From Chthonomonas sp. (GTDB lineage: Bacteria; Armatimonadota; Fimbriimonadia; Fimbriimonadales; Fimbriimonadaceae): 64,000 bases of DNA. Both the position numbers and the translations under genes were made by a program. Below are positions 16,063-25,697 of the stretch, piece by piece. Under the pieces are notes generated by a model, which did no database searches, was not told where the DNA came from, and was given only the letters and a program-made list of their open reading frames with translations. Where the stretch lies: positions 188,001 through 252,000 of the forward strand of contig JAEURP010000007.1 of the NCBI GenBank assembly GCA_016788585.1, in the 5' to 3' direction. The stretch's first letter is position 1. Each line of letters opens with the position of its first letter.

Positions 16063-17881
16063 CTCGAACTAGGATCAGTTGATTGCCTTTGTAAACGACC
16101 TCGCCAAGTGCACTGAGATCGGCATAAGGCCAATTTGGGTAGTTCTCGACGTTGATCGAGACGACAAAGTCGGCCTTGGATCGGGCAAGAAACTCCCCTT
16201 GCGTCTTTGGAGTCGCGGTGTTCGCGAAGAGACTCACGATACTATCATCGTGGCGGCGACCATAGTCTGGTGTTTCGCTCCAATGGCCGGCATAAGTGTA
16301 GGCACCGGCGAGCCCAGACACGATCGGATTGAGGTCGGGAATGGCCGGCGACGCAAAGCGGTCTTGCTCATTTGCGACAGGATTGCGCACGCCGGGTACG
16401 GCGACCACAATCGGAGCATTCTCTTTGCTAAGAAGGCGAACGATCTCGGATCCATCGGCGGATAGAAAGGCTGGCAGGTTTGTGGTGGTTGAGACATTGT
16501 CACGAATCAGCTCGAACTCGCGCCTAAGCCAGAGCACGCTCGATGAGCAGATCAAGACGATAAAGAAGCCCGCGACCATATTTCGCTGTTGCCGCTCGAA
16601 TCTCTTCAGTAGCTCGCTGAGCCCAATAGCACCCAAGAGTCCATAGGGAATGATGAGCCCGGCGGTAAGTTTCCGCTGAAACATCTCGGGCACGAACGGG
16701 GCAAACAAGCCAAGGCTCGCCCAAGCCAACAGAAGATTCCAGACCATATCTTTGCGGGCCATGACCCAGCAAAATGTTAGCCCTGCAATGGTGAATACCG
16801 CCCAGGTCGCCCAGCTCATCAAGAACCGATTTTCTGAGTGATACGTGGCGAATCCAGCAATGGCGACTACGATCGTCCACGCAATAGTGGCCATTCGTCG
16901 CCTTTGGCCAGAATCGGGTGAAGTGTAGAACGCAATGGCGACCACGACGAGGCAAGAGGCAATGCCACCAAGAAGCGTGGGCATTCCACTGGTGTAGGTC
17001 GGCGTAGCGGCCCTAGACTGGAAGACCGGGTCGACCCGCAAAACGTGCATAAACCAGAGCGCACTTGGCACGATCCCTAGGCAAATGGTGAGAACCCGAG
17101 CCATCCATTGCCAGCTCAGGGTCCTTGTCGCGGTGGCAGTGACCAGCAGGCCGAAGAAGATCAAACCCAGAAGCAGGACATCGTAGCTATGGATGTTCAT
17201 CAGCAAGCCCATGCAGGGAACTCCCCAAATTACGGGTTGCCAAGAATCCTTAGCATCCAAGACCGTCAAGACAATCCCCAAAACGAGGCACAAACTAGCC
17301 ATGAACAGACCGTTGGTGAGCATGGATGGAAAGACAAATGCCTCGGCCTGCCAAACGTCGATGGGCAGGTGATTCCCAAAAAGGGGTGCAAAGAGCCGTG
17401 CAGGGCCATTGACAATCGCTCGTCCAAAATTGTGCCAGACGAGGAAGCCTAGCCCGCCACCAAAGGTCGCAAGAACAAGCGCGAACTTGCTAGTAAAGAG
17501 ATCCCAAGTGGTTCTTTGAACCAACTTGGCGAGAAGGATTACGAATAGAAAGGAAAGGGCAACGCGAGCGAGGGTCGTCGCTCCAACAATCCCAAAGGCT
17601 TTGCTAATGATTCCAAGAAGCCAAAAGTACAAATGGACGGTCTGGCGAGGCTGCGGATCGGTCGTAAATCGATTATCAAAAAAGAACGCTCCGTCTTGGG
17701 CCTGCTTCATCCAAGCCGCGTAGACCATATGGTCATCGGTGTTGAATGGGGTGCCGAGGTACTGGATGCCGTCTTGCTGAATTGCAAAGGCAAAGAGGGC
17801 CGGCAAGAGCGCCAGTAATGTGGCAGCGATCGCGAGCTTTAGGACAAACGGCTTGAGCAGCGCATCTCGAGATTCGTTCAC
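16049..17881 (-). CDS. Polytopic membrane protein, GT39/GT83-like glycosyltransferase
   Basis: A 610-residue membrane protein with about 12-13 hydrophobic helices and a soluble C-terminal end. The first extracytoplasmic loop carries acidic residues (FNTDDHMVYAAWMKQ), in the position of the catalytic acidic motif of GT-C fold glycosyltransferases, and aromatic-rich helices follow. The fold assignment is reasonable but no specific family motif is certain. It is the last gene of the leftward operon of five, starting with GTG 3 nt after the TPR-like gene. Confidence 0.65.
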   Translation of the reverse strand: MNESRDALLKPFVLKLAIAATLLALLPALFAFAIQQDGIQYLGTPFNTDDHMVYAAWMKQAQDGAFFFDNRFTTDPQPRQTVHLYFWLLGIISKAFGIVGATTLARVALSFLFVILLAKLVQRTTWDLFTSKFALVLATFGGGLGFLVWHNFGRAIVNGPARLFAPLFGNHLPIDVWQAEAFVFPSMLTNGLFMASLCLVLGIVLTVLDAKDSWQPVIWGVPCMGLLMNIHSYDVLLLGLIFFGLLVTATATRTLSWQWMARVLTICLGIVPSALWFMHVLRVDPVFQSRAATPTYTSGMPTLLGGIASCLVVVAIAFYTSPDSGQRRRMATIAWTIVVAIAGFATYHSENRFLMSWATWAVFTIAGLTFCWVMARKDMVWNLLLAWASLGLFAPFVPEMFQRKLTAGLIIPYGLLGAIGLSELLKRFERQQRNMVAGFFIVLICSSSVLWLRREFELIRDNVSTTTNLPAFLSADGSEIVRLLSKENAPIVVAVPGVRNPVANEQDRFASPAIPDLNPIVSGLAGAYTYAGHWSETPDYGRRHDDSIVSLFANTATPKTQGEFLARSKADFVVSINVENYPNWPYADLSALGEVVYKGNQLILVRVNRN

Positions 17882-17884
17882 GAT

Positions 17885-18241
17885 TTATTTGGGGATGGGT
17901 CGTCCCATCGAGCGATAAATATCCTCGATCATCGCCTTGTTGGCCTTGGCTTCCTTATTTGCCGGATCCAGTTTAAGGGCCTCTCGGTATAGGCTCAACG
18001 CTCTTGGGTACTTGGCTCTTGGCGCCAAGATTGGCGAATTCATAACGATCGTGCCGAGACTCACGGTGGCATTGATGTAAGCCTTGCGCTTCGTCTTATT
18101 CGCTTTGTCCTTGCCCCAGGCAAGCTTGGTCACAGAATAAGCCTTCTCGGCCCTCTGTAGCTTCAACTGGTCAGGGTTTGGCTTCTGTGCGATCGCCAAT
18201 GCCGAAAGCACCGCAAGCGCGAAACCAATCGAAGTTCTCAT
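17885..18241 (-). CDS. Small exported TPR-like protein
   Basis: A 118-residue protein with a signal peptide (MRTSIGFALAVLSALAIAQ). The mature part is helical, and YPRALSLYREALKLDPANKEAKA is an evident tetratricopeptide unit, preceded by a weaker one (AYINATVSLGTIVMN). Two TPR-like units usually mediate protein contacts. It lies between DUF4350 (4 nt upstream) and the membrane protein (3 nt downstream) and so belongs to the same operon. Confidence 0.7.
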   Translation of the reverse strand: MRTSIGFALAVLSALAIAQKPNPDQLKLQRAEKAYSVTKLAWGKDKANKTKRKAYINATVSLGTIVMNSPILAPRAKYPRALSLYREALKLDPANKEAKANKAMIEDIYRSMGRPIPK

Positions 18242-18245
18242 GCGC

Positions 18246-19355
18246 CTATTTTGCACTCCGATGCTCGCTGATTGCTTTCCTAAGCCGCGAAATGGCAGCA
18301 AGTGTGGAAGGATGACTAATGTCGCCTCTGGCGGCAATAAGGTCGCTCATCAACTCGGGCGCTAAGCGCGCTTCCAGTTGGGAGTCGGTGGCTTTGGCCG
18401 GCAGCGATGCTAATCTCAGCAAATCTCGCCGCAAAGCAGAAACCATCAAGCCTTGAGCCATGCGGTTGCTTTTCGTTCGGCCCAGCATCTTTGCAAGCGC
18501 TTCCATGAGGTCGCGAACTCCAGCCTGCCGTCGCCTTCTAGCGTAGGGAAGACCGAAGGTGATCGCCGAAGTCCATGCAATGACTCCGAAGAGCAAGTAG
18601 CCTTGCCAAACCGAGGCCCTAGCCCAGCCTCCCAAAGCTGAGATCATGCCTTCATCAGAGATGTTGCCGAAGCTGGCTTCGGTAAACACGACCTTTCGGT
18701 TTGTTCCTGCCATCGATGAGATCAAGGTGGCGAAGAAGGCTGCATTGTCAGCTTGGTCAATGAAACGGTTCGTAAAGGCTACGCCATCGTGGACCTGGGC
18801 GATCACCCCGGAACCGAGACTCTCGTAGCTCACGAGGGCAGAATTGGATTTACCGCCGATCCAGACATTAATTGGCTCCCCATCGCCAAGTCCGCTACCC
18901 AATCCGTCCACGGAATCGAGGTTCGCGTGAACGTTATAGGGTTTCGATCTGGCAAATGAGCGATTGAAAGTGTCGACAACAGCCGCTCTAGACGCAAGGT
19001 TAAAATCTGGGCCCAAGCGAATCAACACCAAGTTTCGACCACTGGCAACGGCCTTCTTAAGATTGAGCCGAATACGGCTCCCGCCACCCCATGGGTTGCC
19101 CCAGCGGCGATCGGCAACCACGAAGGCGACAATGAGTTCGTCGGTGCCGATTTGCGGCGACTGGTTTAAGTCTTGCCGAACTTTGAATCCGTTTGACTCC
19201 AGGATGTCTCCCGCCAGCCGGATTCCGCTGGGCTTGCTACTCGTGACTGAGGGCATGACCTCGTTCGCGGTTCGCCCCAAAACCACCAGTAAGGTTGTAA
19301 AGCTGAGCGCGATGCAGAGCCAGACCGTGATTCGACGGAGAGTTGCACCAGTCAT
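18246..19355 (-). CDS. DUF4350 domain membrane protein
   Basis: A 369-residue protein with an N-terminal membrane helix (VWLCIALSFTTLLVVLG), an extracytoplasmic DUF4350 domain (PSGIRLAGDILESNGFKVRQD, then a GATase-like beta/alpha region ending in RNLVLIRLG), a second helix (QGYLLFGVIAWTSAITFGLPY) and a basic cytoplasmic tail. DUF4350 proteins commonly sit beside MoxR ATPase, DUF58 and DUF4129 genes. It overlaps DUF4129 by ATGA. The function of the family is not established. Confidence 0.8.
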   Translation of the reverse strand: MTGATLRRITVWLCIALSFTTLLVVLGRTANEVMPSVTSSKPSGIRLAGDILESNGFKVRQDLNQSPQIGTDELIVAFVVADRRWGNPWGGGSRIRLNLKKAVASGRNLVLIRLGPDFNLASRAAVVDTFNRSFARSKPYNVHANLDSVDGLGSGLGDGEPINVWIGGKSNSALVSYESLGSGVIAQVHDGVAFTNRFIDQADNAAFFATLISSMAGTNRKVVFTEASFGNISDEGMISALGGWARASVWQGYLLFGVIAWTSAITFGLPYARRRRQAGVRDLMEALAKMLGRTKSNRMAQGLMVSALRRDLLRLASLPAKATDSQLEARLAPELMSDLIAARGDISHPSTLAAISRLRKAISEHRSAK

Positions 19356-20278
19356 GCCGGCCTCCGATCTCCGAGCGCGGTGAGCAACTGGTTGTAATAG
19401 CCTCTAAATCGTTCTGCATCTTCGAGCCCGCGAGTGCGATTTCCGTACCAAATGGTGTCGAACTCTTGGGTTGGAGGCTTTAAGTCGAAGGCAGGTTGGC
19501 CGATGCCCGTTGCGTATCGGTTGTAGTGTTCCCAATTCGTCTCATGTCTTCGAAAATCGAGGGCCTTTGCTTGGTCGAGACGGAGCAGGCACGCCACATA
19601 AAGGCAGCGCACGGCCTCCCGGAATTCACCTTTTGCGATCAGCGCATCGGCCTTGGCAAGCCATTCGTCGAGTGTCAATGTTGCTTCCTCGTCGGACATA
19701 ATGCCCTTTGCACGGGAAACCGCCCTTCGGGAGCGTGCGATTAAGTGAATCGCTAAGGCACCGGCGGCAATGGCAATTACCCCTACGACTATCCAAACAA
19801 TCGTCGTCAGCACTTCGGGAAGAATGCCAAAGTTTGGGGGTGCGGCCGTTGGGGTCTGCCGCTCTTTCGGCTTGAACAAACTTCCTAGCCATTCGCCCAA
19901 GGATTCGAGGCTCTTCTGCAGCCAGTTTGCCTCGGTTCGCGTTCCTGGGTCGTTGTAGATGGGAGACGACTTCGCCCGCTTAAGCTTGCTCACATCTGCC
20001 TTTCCAACACTGGTGGCTTCGCTTGCAAACGCTCGAAGCCGCACATCAGCACGAATCTCCTTGATTAGCTCGGAGCTTGGTAGCGGAACTGCGACCGCCT
20101 GTCCGGCTTTGTCGGCCAAAACGGCGTCGGCTTCATTGGCAACGTTGTGTTCTCTTAACACCCGTTGTACCGATTGGTGGCCCTTCGCCTTGTCAAGGTC
20201 AGAATGCAACTGGGCGTAGTCGATCGCGAGGACAACTCTAACAAAAACAAAGAGCAGGCAAATCACAATGGGTCTCAT
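19352..20278 (-). CDS. DUF4129 domain membrane protein
   Basis: A 308-residue protein with a signal peptide (ICLLFVFVRVVLA), a periplasmic helical region, one membrane helix near residue 165-190 (TIVWIVVGVIAIAAGALAIHL) and a cytoplasmic DUF4129 domain: DEWLAKADALIAKGEFREAVRCLYVACLLRL followed by the aromatic-rich WYGNRTRG. The same domain often forms the tail of bacterial transglutaminase-like membrane proteins. It overlaps the upstream and downstream genes by ATGA, so translational coupling is likely. Confidence 0.85.
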   Translation of the reverse strand: MRPIVICLLFVFVRVVLAIDYAQLHSDLDKAKGHQSVQRVLREHNVANEADAVLADKAGQAVAVPLPSSELIKEIRADVRLRAFASEATSVGKADVSKLKRAKSSPIYNDPGTRTEANWLQKSLESLGEWLGSLFKPKERQTPTAAPPNFGILPEVLTTIVWIVVGVIAIAAGALAIHLIARSRRAVSRAKGIMSDEEATLTLDEWLAKADALIAKGEFREAVRCLYVACLLRLDQAKALDFRRHETNWEHYNRYATGIGQPAFDLKPPTQEFDTIWYGNRTRGLEDAERFRGYYNQLLTALGDRRPA

Positions 20279-21321
20279 CGCTTCACCCTCAGTTCGTCGT
20301 GGAGCAGGCTGATATCGTAGCCCTCAAGGCGTATCTTGCGCTCGAAAAAGACGAGTGTCGTGCCTACGCTATAGATCGGCACGATTACCCAAAAGGCAAA
20401 GAGATAGGGAAGCCCGGTAGCGAGTGACATCGCGATTTCCCCCCACCAATGGCGTCCCAGCACGTTCGTGAGCCACGGAATGACTCCCAAGGTTCCGTAA
20501 ATGGCTTCGATTCCACCCCAAAAGCAGAGGCCAAGCAGCGTAAGGGATAGCCCAATCGCAACGATGGAATCGTCTCCAGAACCGGCTCCACGGTAGGTGC
20601 GCAACAGTTGGATACTGCGCCGCGGTGCTTCGTGATTCGGTGCATTCTCGAGTAGCGCCGCAGCTGGCGCCAGGCTGTGACGTACCAACACATAGAGAAA
20701 AATCGCTAGTGCAACGACGCTTGAGAAAATGGCAATTCCTCCGGCAACTGCCGACAAATCCGGACGAATGTCGTTCAACAAAGCACTCGCGAGCAGAAGA
20801 AACAAAGTGATGAGGAGTCCGCTGCAGGCGAAGACCAACGTTCGTAAGGTCAGCCACATCGTCAATTTGAGGCTCTGATCAGACCGAGCCTGCCTTTCGC
20901 CTTCGTGCACCCAACGGTTTGAAACGTAGTCCGCAGTGGCATGCACGGAGTGTGTGATGATGATTGATAAACCGATAACCAAGATCGGAAGGGCCGTAAA
21001 GATGCCTAGAACGACCGTGGTCGCGACTTCAGATACCTGACTTGAAACGCTGTGTGGTGCCCGTGTCGTGAACATCTGGGGCAAGATCAGCTGAGTCATC
21101 ATCATGAACGCAACATAGACCAGGGTTGCGGCGCTGAAGGTGGGTCGAAGAATCGCCATGCCAATTTCGCGAAATGCCATGGTCGTCAGATTCAGGATTT
21201 CTCCAGACGTCATCGGCCGCAACGACTCCATTCGTTGGACTCGGTGCATTGCGGGGGTATAGATGTCTTCTTCTTCGAAAGGCATAGGACCCAATTCGAT
21301 GAATCTTAGGGGAGAATTCAT
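20275..21321 (-). CDS. Multi-pass membrane protein heading the DUF4129/DUF4350 operon
   Basis: A 348-residue protein with about five or six hydrophobic segments after an 80-residue cytoplasmic N-terminus. I see no catalytic motif. Comparable polytopic proteins head DUF4129/DUF4350/MoxR clusters in other phyla, and some resemble glycerophosphoryl-diester-phosphodiesterase membrane domains. It is the first gene of the leftward operon and is divergent from the LolA-like gene, with 17 nt between the start codons. Confidence 0.7.
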   Translation of the reverse strand: MNSPLRFIELGPMPFEEEDIYTPAMHRVQRMESLRPMTSGEILNLTTMAFREIGMAILRPTFSAATLVYVAFMMMTQLILPQMFTTRAPHSVSSQVSEVATTVVLGIFTALPILVIGLSIIITHSVHATADYVSNRWVHEGERQARSDQSLKLTMWLTLRTLVFACSGLLITLFLLLASALLNDIRPDLSAVAGGIAIFSSVVALAIFLYVLVRHSLAPAAALLENAPNHEAPRRSIQLLRTYRGAGSGDDSIVAIGLSLTLLGLCFWGGIEAIYGTLGVIPWLTNVLGRHWWGEIAMSLATGLPYLFAFWVIVPIYSVGTTLVFFERKIRLEGYDISLLHDELRVKR

Positions 21322-21338
21322 CGTTTGTACTATCAGTT

Positions 21339-22064
21339 ATGTTGACATTATCTGCCCTTGCGGCAATGAGTTTGGTGGCTACCCCGCAAAGCCAAGATAT
21401 CAAGAACTACGTCCAGGGGTCCTTCGAAGATGCTCAGTTCACGGTCGTTACCGGAGAACACTCGATTTCTGAGCTGGCCAAGATCAGTAAAGACTTCTCT
21501 CAGAGCTACCGTTTCAAGTCCTCGCAAGTGTGGATAAAAGAGCCATTCAAGCTCCGAATGATGTCGGAGGTCGATGATTCAACGATCCTCTACGTCGTTA
21601 ATGGCGGCAAACGAATGTATAAGATCCCACGCAGTGGACTGTCGCAAACCGATGACATCAGCAAGGCTCCAGGCAAGCGTCAAACCGCATTTGACTTTGG
21701 CATTTTGACTCCAGCTCTCGTTAACAACTACTTTGTTGCGGATTTTGTCCGGATGGACAGAGCCAGTGGCGATGCGGTCTTTGACCTCACGTACGCCTCG
21801 CATCTCATGGATTCTAGTCGCCATCGTATCTGGGTCGATCCTCAAACTAAGGTCATTACCAAGCGTGAATGGTACGCCCAGCGCCGAAACAATGGTCGTC
21901 TTATGGCGACATTTATTTACTCGAACATCAAAAAGGTCGGGTCGGTTTCTTTAGCCACTTCCGCGGTGGTGAACAATGCTGACAACAAGCGAGCCGGGTC
22001 CCTGAGCTATACCAATATGAAGGTTAACACGGGCCTCGCCGATTCGTTGTTTGCGCTCAAATAG
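21339..22064 (+). CDS. LolA/RseB-like exported lipoprotein-binding-fold protein
   Basis: A 241-residue protein with a short signal sequence (MLTLSALAAMSLVATPQSQ). The mature part shows alternating beta strands with FKSSQVWIKEPFKLRMMSE, YVVNGGKRMYKIP and HRIWVDPQTKVITKREWY, the layout of the half-barrel LolA/MucB fold that binds lipoproteins or lipid. That suggests outer-membrane lipoprotein handling, but close LolA identity is not evident. TACTAT ends 5 nt before the ATG. The 3' end overlaps the convergent hrcA by 8 nt. Confidence 0.75.
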   Translation: MLTLSALAAMSLVATPQSQDIKNYVQGSFEDAQFTVVTGEHSISELAKISKDFSQSYRFKSSQVWIKEPFKLRMMSEVDDSTILYVVNGGKRMYKIPRSGLSQTDDISKAPGKRQTAFDFGILTPALVNNYFVADFVRMDRASGDAVFDLTYASHLMDSSRHRIWVDPQTKVITKREWYAQRRNNGRLMATFIYSNIKKVGSVSLATSAVVNNADNKRAGSLSYTNMKVNTGLADSLFALK

Positions 22065-23109
22065 ACTCGCCCGGAAGTAATTTTGTCAAGGATTGCCCAA
22101 TCGCTTCGGCGGTGAATCGTAATAGGGCAATCCCCGACTGATAATCTTGTCGCGTGGTGCCGATGATCGCGAGGGTGCCCGCTTCTTCGGAACCTAAATA
22201 GAAGGAGTGACGCAGGATGCTGAGCTTGTGCATTCCCGGGGCATCGTTTTCGCGGCCAATCGTGATTAGCATTGGCTGCCCACTTGCGTTCTGAATCGCA
22301 GAGGAAAGCAGGTCCTCATTCTCAAGGTTGTCGAGTACCTCTTTGAGGAGGCCAGTATCTCGTTGCAACTCTGGCTGAGCCAAGATGTATTCCTCGCCCT
22401 CCATCACCAGGTGGCCTCGCGACAAGTCCTTGCCAATGGACCGAAGGGTCGCGAAGACGCTCGCAACAAACTTGTCATAGGCCGCCTTTCCAGTTGTGGC
22501 CGGGGTTTTGAGTCGGGTTAGTCCGCGGGCGCTGAGATTCACCAGCAGCCCGGGAAGAAGCTCGTTTAGACGACCGAAGTCCTCTAAGCTGAGTCCAGAT
22601 GGAAACTCAAGGATTCGGCTCTGCGCATCATTGTTGTTGAGAGCCACGACAAGCATCGCTCGTGTCGGGCCGAGAGCCGTTACGATGGCGCTGTGGACCT
22701 TTACGGACGCCCCGGCGGATGTTGTTGCAGCAGCCAATTGATGTGTCAGGCGGCTCAGGGTCTTTGTCGTGTCTTGCAGCACTGCCTTAAGAAACTCTGA
22801 GCGCTGGGTCGCGTCGTTTACGCGCTGTTGCTGGACTCGGTCTGGCGTCGAACTCTCGACCATGTGATCGACATAGTAGCGATAGCCGGCATCGCTAGGA
22901 ACTCTCCCGGCGCTCGTATGGGGCTGCTCCAGGTATCCCAGTTCGCTCATTTCAGCAAGCTCGTTCCGAATAGTTGCGCTTCGAACACCGAGCTCATACT
23001 TCTGGGCGATAAGCTCCGAACCAACCGGCTCGCCTTCGGCGACGTACTCGAAAATCACTGCACGCAAAATGATGCGCTTTCGAGGATCGAGGGCTTCCGG
23101 ATCGTTCAT
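22057..23109 (-). CDS. hrcA: Heat-inducible transcription repressor HrcA
   Basis: A 350-residue repressor that binds CIRCE inverted repeats and controls chaperone genes. An N-terminal winged helix carries RKRIILRAVIFEYVAEGEPVG, ATIRNELAEMSELGYLEQPHTSAGRVPS and DAGYRYYVD, the HrcA hallmark. The GAF-like core and the C-terminal part with AIIGTTRQDYQSGIALLRF complete it. In most bacteria hrcA heads grpE-dnaK-dnaJ; here it follows a glycosyltransferase gene by ATGA overlap and no such genes are in the window. I find no CIRCE near it. Confidence 0.95.
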   Translation of the reverse strand: MNDPEALDPRKRIILRAVIFEYVAEGEPVGSELIAQKYELGVRSATIRNELAEMSELGYLEQPHTSAGRVPSDAGYRYYVDHMVESSTPDRVQQQRVNDATQRSEFLKAVLQDTTKTLSRLTHQLAAATTSAGASVKVHSAIVTALGPTRAMLVVALNNNDAQSRILEFPSGLSLEDFGRLNELLPGLLVNLSARGLTRLKTPATTGKAAYDKFVASVFATLRSIGKDLSRGHLVMEGEEYILAQPELQRDTGLLKEVLDNLENEDLLSSAIQNASGQPMLITIGRENDAPGMHKLSILRHSFYLGSEEAGTLAIIGTTRQDYQSGIALLRFTAEAIGQSLTKLLPGESI

Positions 23110-24305
23110 TGTTGGTCTGACGAATTGGGGTTGGCGGCTGATTCGATGGCATCGGCGATGCAGTCGCCAAACCTTTGAGGTGTATGGAGGTTAGCGAACT
23201 CAGGTCCCGCCTGTGCGAATTCTTGTTTCAGAACTACATTTGAACTGATAAGGTCAATTGCTTCTTTGACTGCTGATGAATCAGATATGTCTATGACGAG
23301 TCCCAGATTGTACTTTTTGACAAGGCTTGGGATGAGACCCTCGCAATGGCAAATTACTGGCTTGCGCGCAATGGCGGCCAGAATCAAAACCCCGCTCATC
23401 CCAAGCCAGTTCCTATAGCCAAGCCAAACGACATCGCAGGCATGGAAGGCGAGGCTCTCTTGGCGGTCATCCAGAAATCCCTTAATCTCGCAAAGGCGCC
23501 CCTTCGATCGTAAGCTGGTGGCAGTTTCGCCCTGTAGCAGCGCTTCGACTTCGGTGTCTCGCCTTCCGGCAAGGACAACGCAAGCCTTTTCACTCAAGCT
23601 CGTACCTGCTAGCACCTCAGCCACACCCTTGCGCAGACTTAGTGCGCCGTAGGCAAGGACCAAGAAGGCATCCTTGGGCAGGCCCAACTCTGAGCGTGGG
23701 TCGGTGTTGGGACCGGTGTTTGCCAGGTAACCCACATCGGGTGAATGAACGACCTTTTCGGCACCCTTCCAAGACCGCACGTACTCGACCAACTGGCCAT
23801 CGAGGATGAGTAGCTTGCGTAGCCTTGGTAGCTTCAATAATCGCCGAAAGACTGGGCGAAATATCCGATCCCTCAGCTTGTTGCCAGCGTGGAATTGACG
23901 CCCAATCAACATTCCGGCAAACGGAGTCTTACCAAATGGGCTCCCCTTAACTGCAATCGCGAGATCAGCTTGATCGATATTCACCATATAGATAGAGTCG
24001 ATCTTCTCCCTGCGGACCAAATCCAGATAACCCTGGTGGTAATTCCACCGCCGTCGGAACTGTGCGATAAGCCGCGCTGCATCACCTTCCTCGGGTTTGG
24101 TCGGCGAGTCTGGCATCAAGTGCGTCTCAAAAGCCAAACCATCGTCGACGAGTGCCTGAAAAGCTTCGTGCTTGGTCGACCGCTCGGTCGTAACCAAGTG
24201 GACTCTATGCCCACGTTGATTAAGCGTACGGATAATCGTTCGGGTGTAGAGGGCGAGGTGATGACCATCGGCTTCCGGCTCAAAAATCGCCACATTCAAA
24301 CCCAT
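23106..24305 (-). CDS. GT4-like (GT-B fold) glycosyltransferase
   Basis: A 399-residue cytoplasmic or membrane-associated enzyme of the GT-B fold. The N-terminal Rossmann half begins VAIFEPEADGHHLALYTRTII; the C-terminal half has VLAYGALSLRKGVAEVL, CVVLAGRRD and YRNWLGMSGVLILAAIARKPVI, where the usual acidic ExxE sugar-nucleotide motif is replaced by a Gly/Ala stretch. Donor and acceptor are unknown. It is translationally coupled to hrcA by ATGA, an odd pairing. The frame is intact and the length is normal for GT4. Confidence 0.78.
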   Translation of the reverse strand: MGLNVAIFEPEADGHHLALYTRTIIRTLNQRGHRVHLVTTERSTKHEAFQALVDDGLAFETHLMPDSPTKPEEGDAARLIAQFRRRWNYHQGYLDLVRREKIDSIYMVNIDQADLAIAVKGSPFGKTPFAGMLIGRQFHAGNKLRDRIFRPVFRRLLKLPRLRKLLILDGQLVEYVRSWKGAEKVVHSPDVGYLANTGPNTDPRSELGLPKDAFLVLAYGALSLRKGVAEVLAGTSLSEKACVVLAGRRDTEVEALLQGETATSLRSKGRLCEIKGFLDDRQESLAFHACDVVWLGYRNWLGMSGVLILAAIARKPVICHCEGLIPSLVKKYNLGLVIDISDSSAVKEAIDLISSNVVLKQEFAQAGPEFANLHTPQRFGDCIADAIESAANPNSSDQQ

Positions 24306-24343
24306 CGGGTTCCATTATGGGCAATATCACGTACTGTAGTAAG

Positions 24344-25633
24344 ATGGCAAATACAATGGTACGCCGACATGGTTTGTTTTGTTGTGGTTTGATCCTGTTG
24401 GCCTTAGTGGGATGCAAGCAACAAAGCGTTGTCCTTAGCGACGAAGAGTTAAAGAGCTTCAAGGAGGGATCGACTAATCCACAAAATCCCGGTGGCCCTC
24501 CACCTGAGGGTTCTCAACCCGGCAACCCCGACAATCCAGTTTCAGATGCCCCTGGTCAACCGGGCCCAGATTCTGACGGCGAGCCGAACATGCCGCCAAG
24601 CTCAGCGCAGTCGTCACCGGCGAACCCGGGCCGTCCAGGTGGAGGAGGTTTGGGCGTTAATCCCGATGTCGAGGCGAACGCAACGAGGCCAAATCGCCCC
24701 AACGGGAATCCTCGACCGAATGGCGGCGGCAGTGGTCGACCGCAAATGCCGCGTCGCGAAGCTGATCGTGTGGAGAGTGGTGACTTTACGGTCGCCGGCG
24801 CCAAAGTGGCGGTCACAGGAGCATTCAAGCTCAATGATGGGAAGATCGTGGCATGGAAGGCAGACGGCAGCGCGAATCCGTCGCTCAAGACCGAAGTTGA
24901 AGCGCAGCTCGACAAGCTCCCAGAGGGAATGCTGGACCGAATTGGGCAGGGCCCCAGCGGCAATGTCGTCTTTGTCGTTAGTCAAGTCACGGGGAGTAAA
25001 CGCCCAAACATGGTCCAATCGGAATTCGGCGGCATGGGTGGCGGGCTCGGCCGCCTTTTCGGCGGAGATGCCGCTAATAAGATTTTCTCCTTCGCGAATG
25101 TTCAAGAGGGCGCAAGTACGGTCTCGATTCGTTATCGAATCGAGGAACAAGCACCAATGACAGGTACGTTGGCCTTCAAGGAGGGATCATCTGCCAAGTT
25201 GGGCACGGGAACGATCACGTTGCAATCCCTGAGCGATCAGCCAGCTCCCGAGCCACAAGGTGAGGGTGATGAACGACGGCGGGGCGGAATGGGTGATGCG
25301 AAACCCACCGGGCACCTTGTGTTTTTGAAGGCCGGATTGCCAAGAGCCCCATTCTCACTGCAGTTGGTGGGCAAGGACGGTAAGGCCTTCACTCTCGTCG
25401 ACAAGGATGGCAAGCCGACGGCCATGCCTCAAATGACACCCGGTCAAAGACCAAGCGGGCAGGGAATGGAGCGGATGCGTGACATCCGGCCGGCCTACTT
25501 CTTGGTGAGCAATGATGAAGGGTCGGTTGTGGTTAACCTTTTGGTTAAGAGGGAGCTCATTAGTAGCATCAAGGTTACGATCACCCCGCAGACGATTATC
25601 GAGCGCAAAGGGATTGCGGCTAAGCCCAAGTAG
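24344..25633 (+). CDS. Pro/Gly/Asn-rich lipoprotein of unknown function
   Basis: About 429 residues. The signal peptide ends in a lipobox (LLALVGC). A 110-residue low-complexity linker rich in Pro, Gly, Asn and Ser follows (e.g. NPGGPPPEGSQPGNPDNP), then two beta-rich regions around GDFTVAGAKVAVTGAFKLND and VSIRYRIEE. No family recognised. ATG 24344 is preferred over 24317 because TACTGT ends 6 nt upstream of it and it gives a compact signal peptide; ATG 24356 is also possible. A strong hairpin terminator follows, shared with the convergent clpC. Confidence 0.7.
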   Translation: MANTMVRRHGLFCCGLILLALVGCKQQSVVLSDEELKSFKEGSTNPQNPGGPPPEGSQPGNPDNPVSDAPGQPGPDSDGEPNMPPSSAQSSPANPGRPGGGGLGVNPDVEANATRPNRPNGNPRPNGGGSGRPQMPRREADRVESGDFTVAGAKVAVTGAFKLNDGKIVAWKADGSANPSLKTEVEAQLDKLPEGMLDRIGQGPSGNVVFVVSQVTGSKRPNMVQSEFGGMGGGLGRLFGGDAANKIFSFANVQEGASTVSIRYRIEEQAPMTGTLAFKEGSSAKLGTGTITLQSLSDQPAPEPQGEGDERRRGGMGDAKPTGHLVFLKAGLPRAPFSLQLVGKDGKAFTLVDKDGKPTAMPQMTPGQRPSGQGMERMRDIRPAYFLVSNDEGSVVVNLLVKRELISSIKVTITPQTIIERKGIAAKPK

Positions 25634-25648
25634 ATTGCTGAACTTAAC

Positions 25649-25680
25649 AAAGCGGGGCACTCAAAGAGTGCCCCGCTTTT
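25649..25680. terminator. Bidirectional intrinsic terminator
   Basis: A perfect 14-bp stem (AAAGCGGGGCACTC against GAGTGCCCCGCTTT) with an AAA loop ends in a run of T on the + strand, with a matching A-run on the other side. It sits between the convergent lipoprotein and clpC genes. Confidence 0.9.
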
Positions 25681-25697
25681 CCTTGTAGTGTCGATGC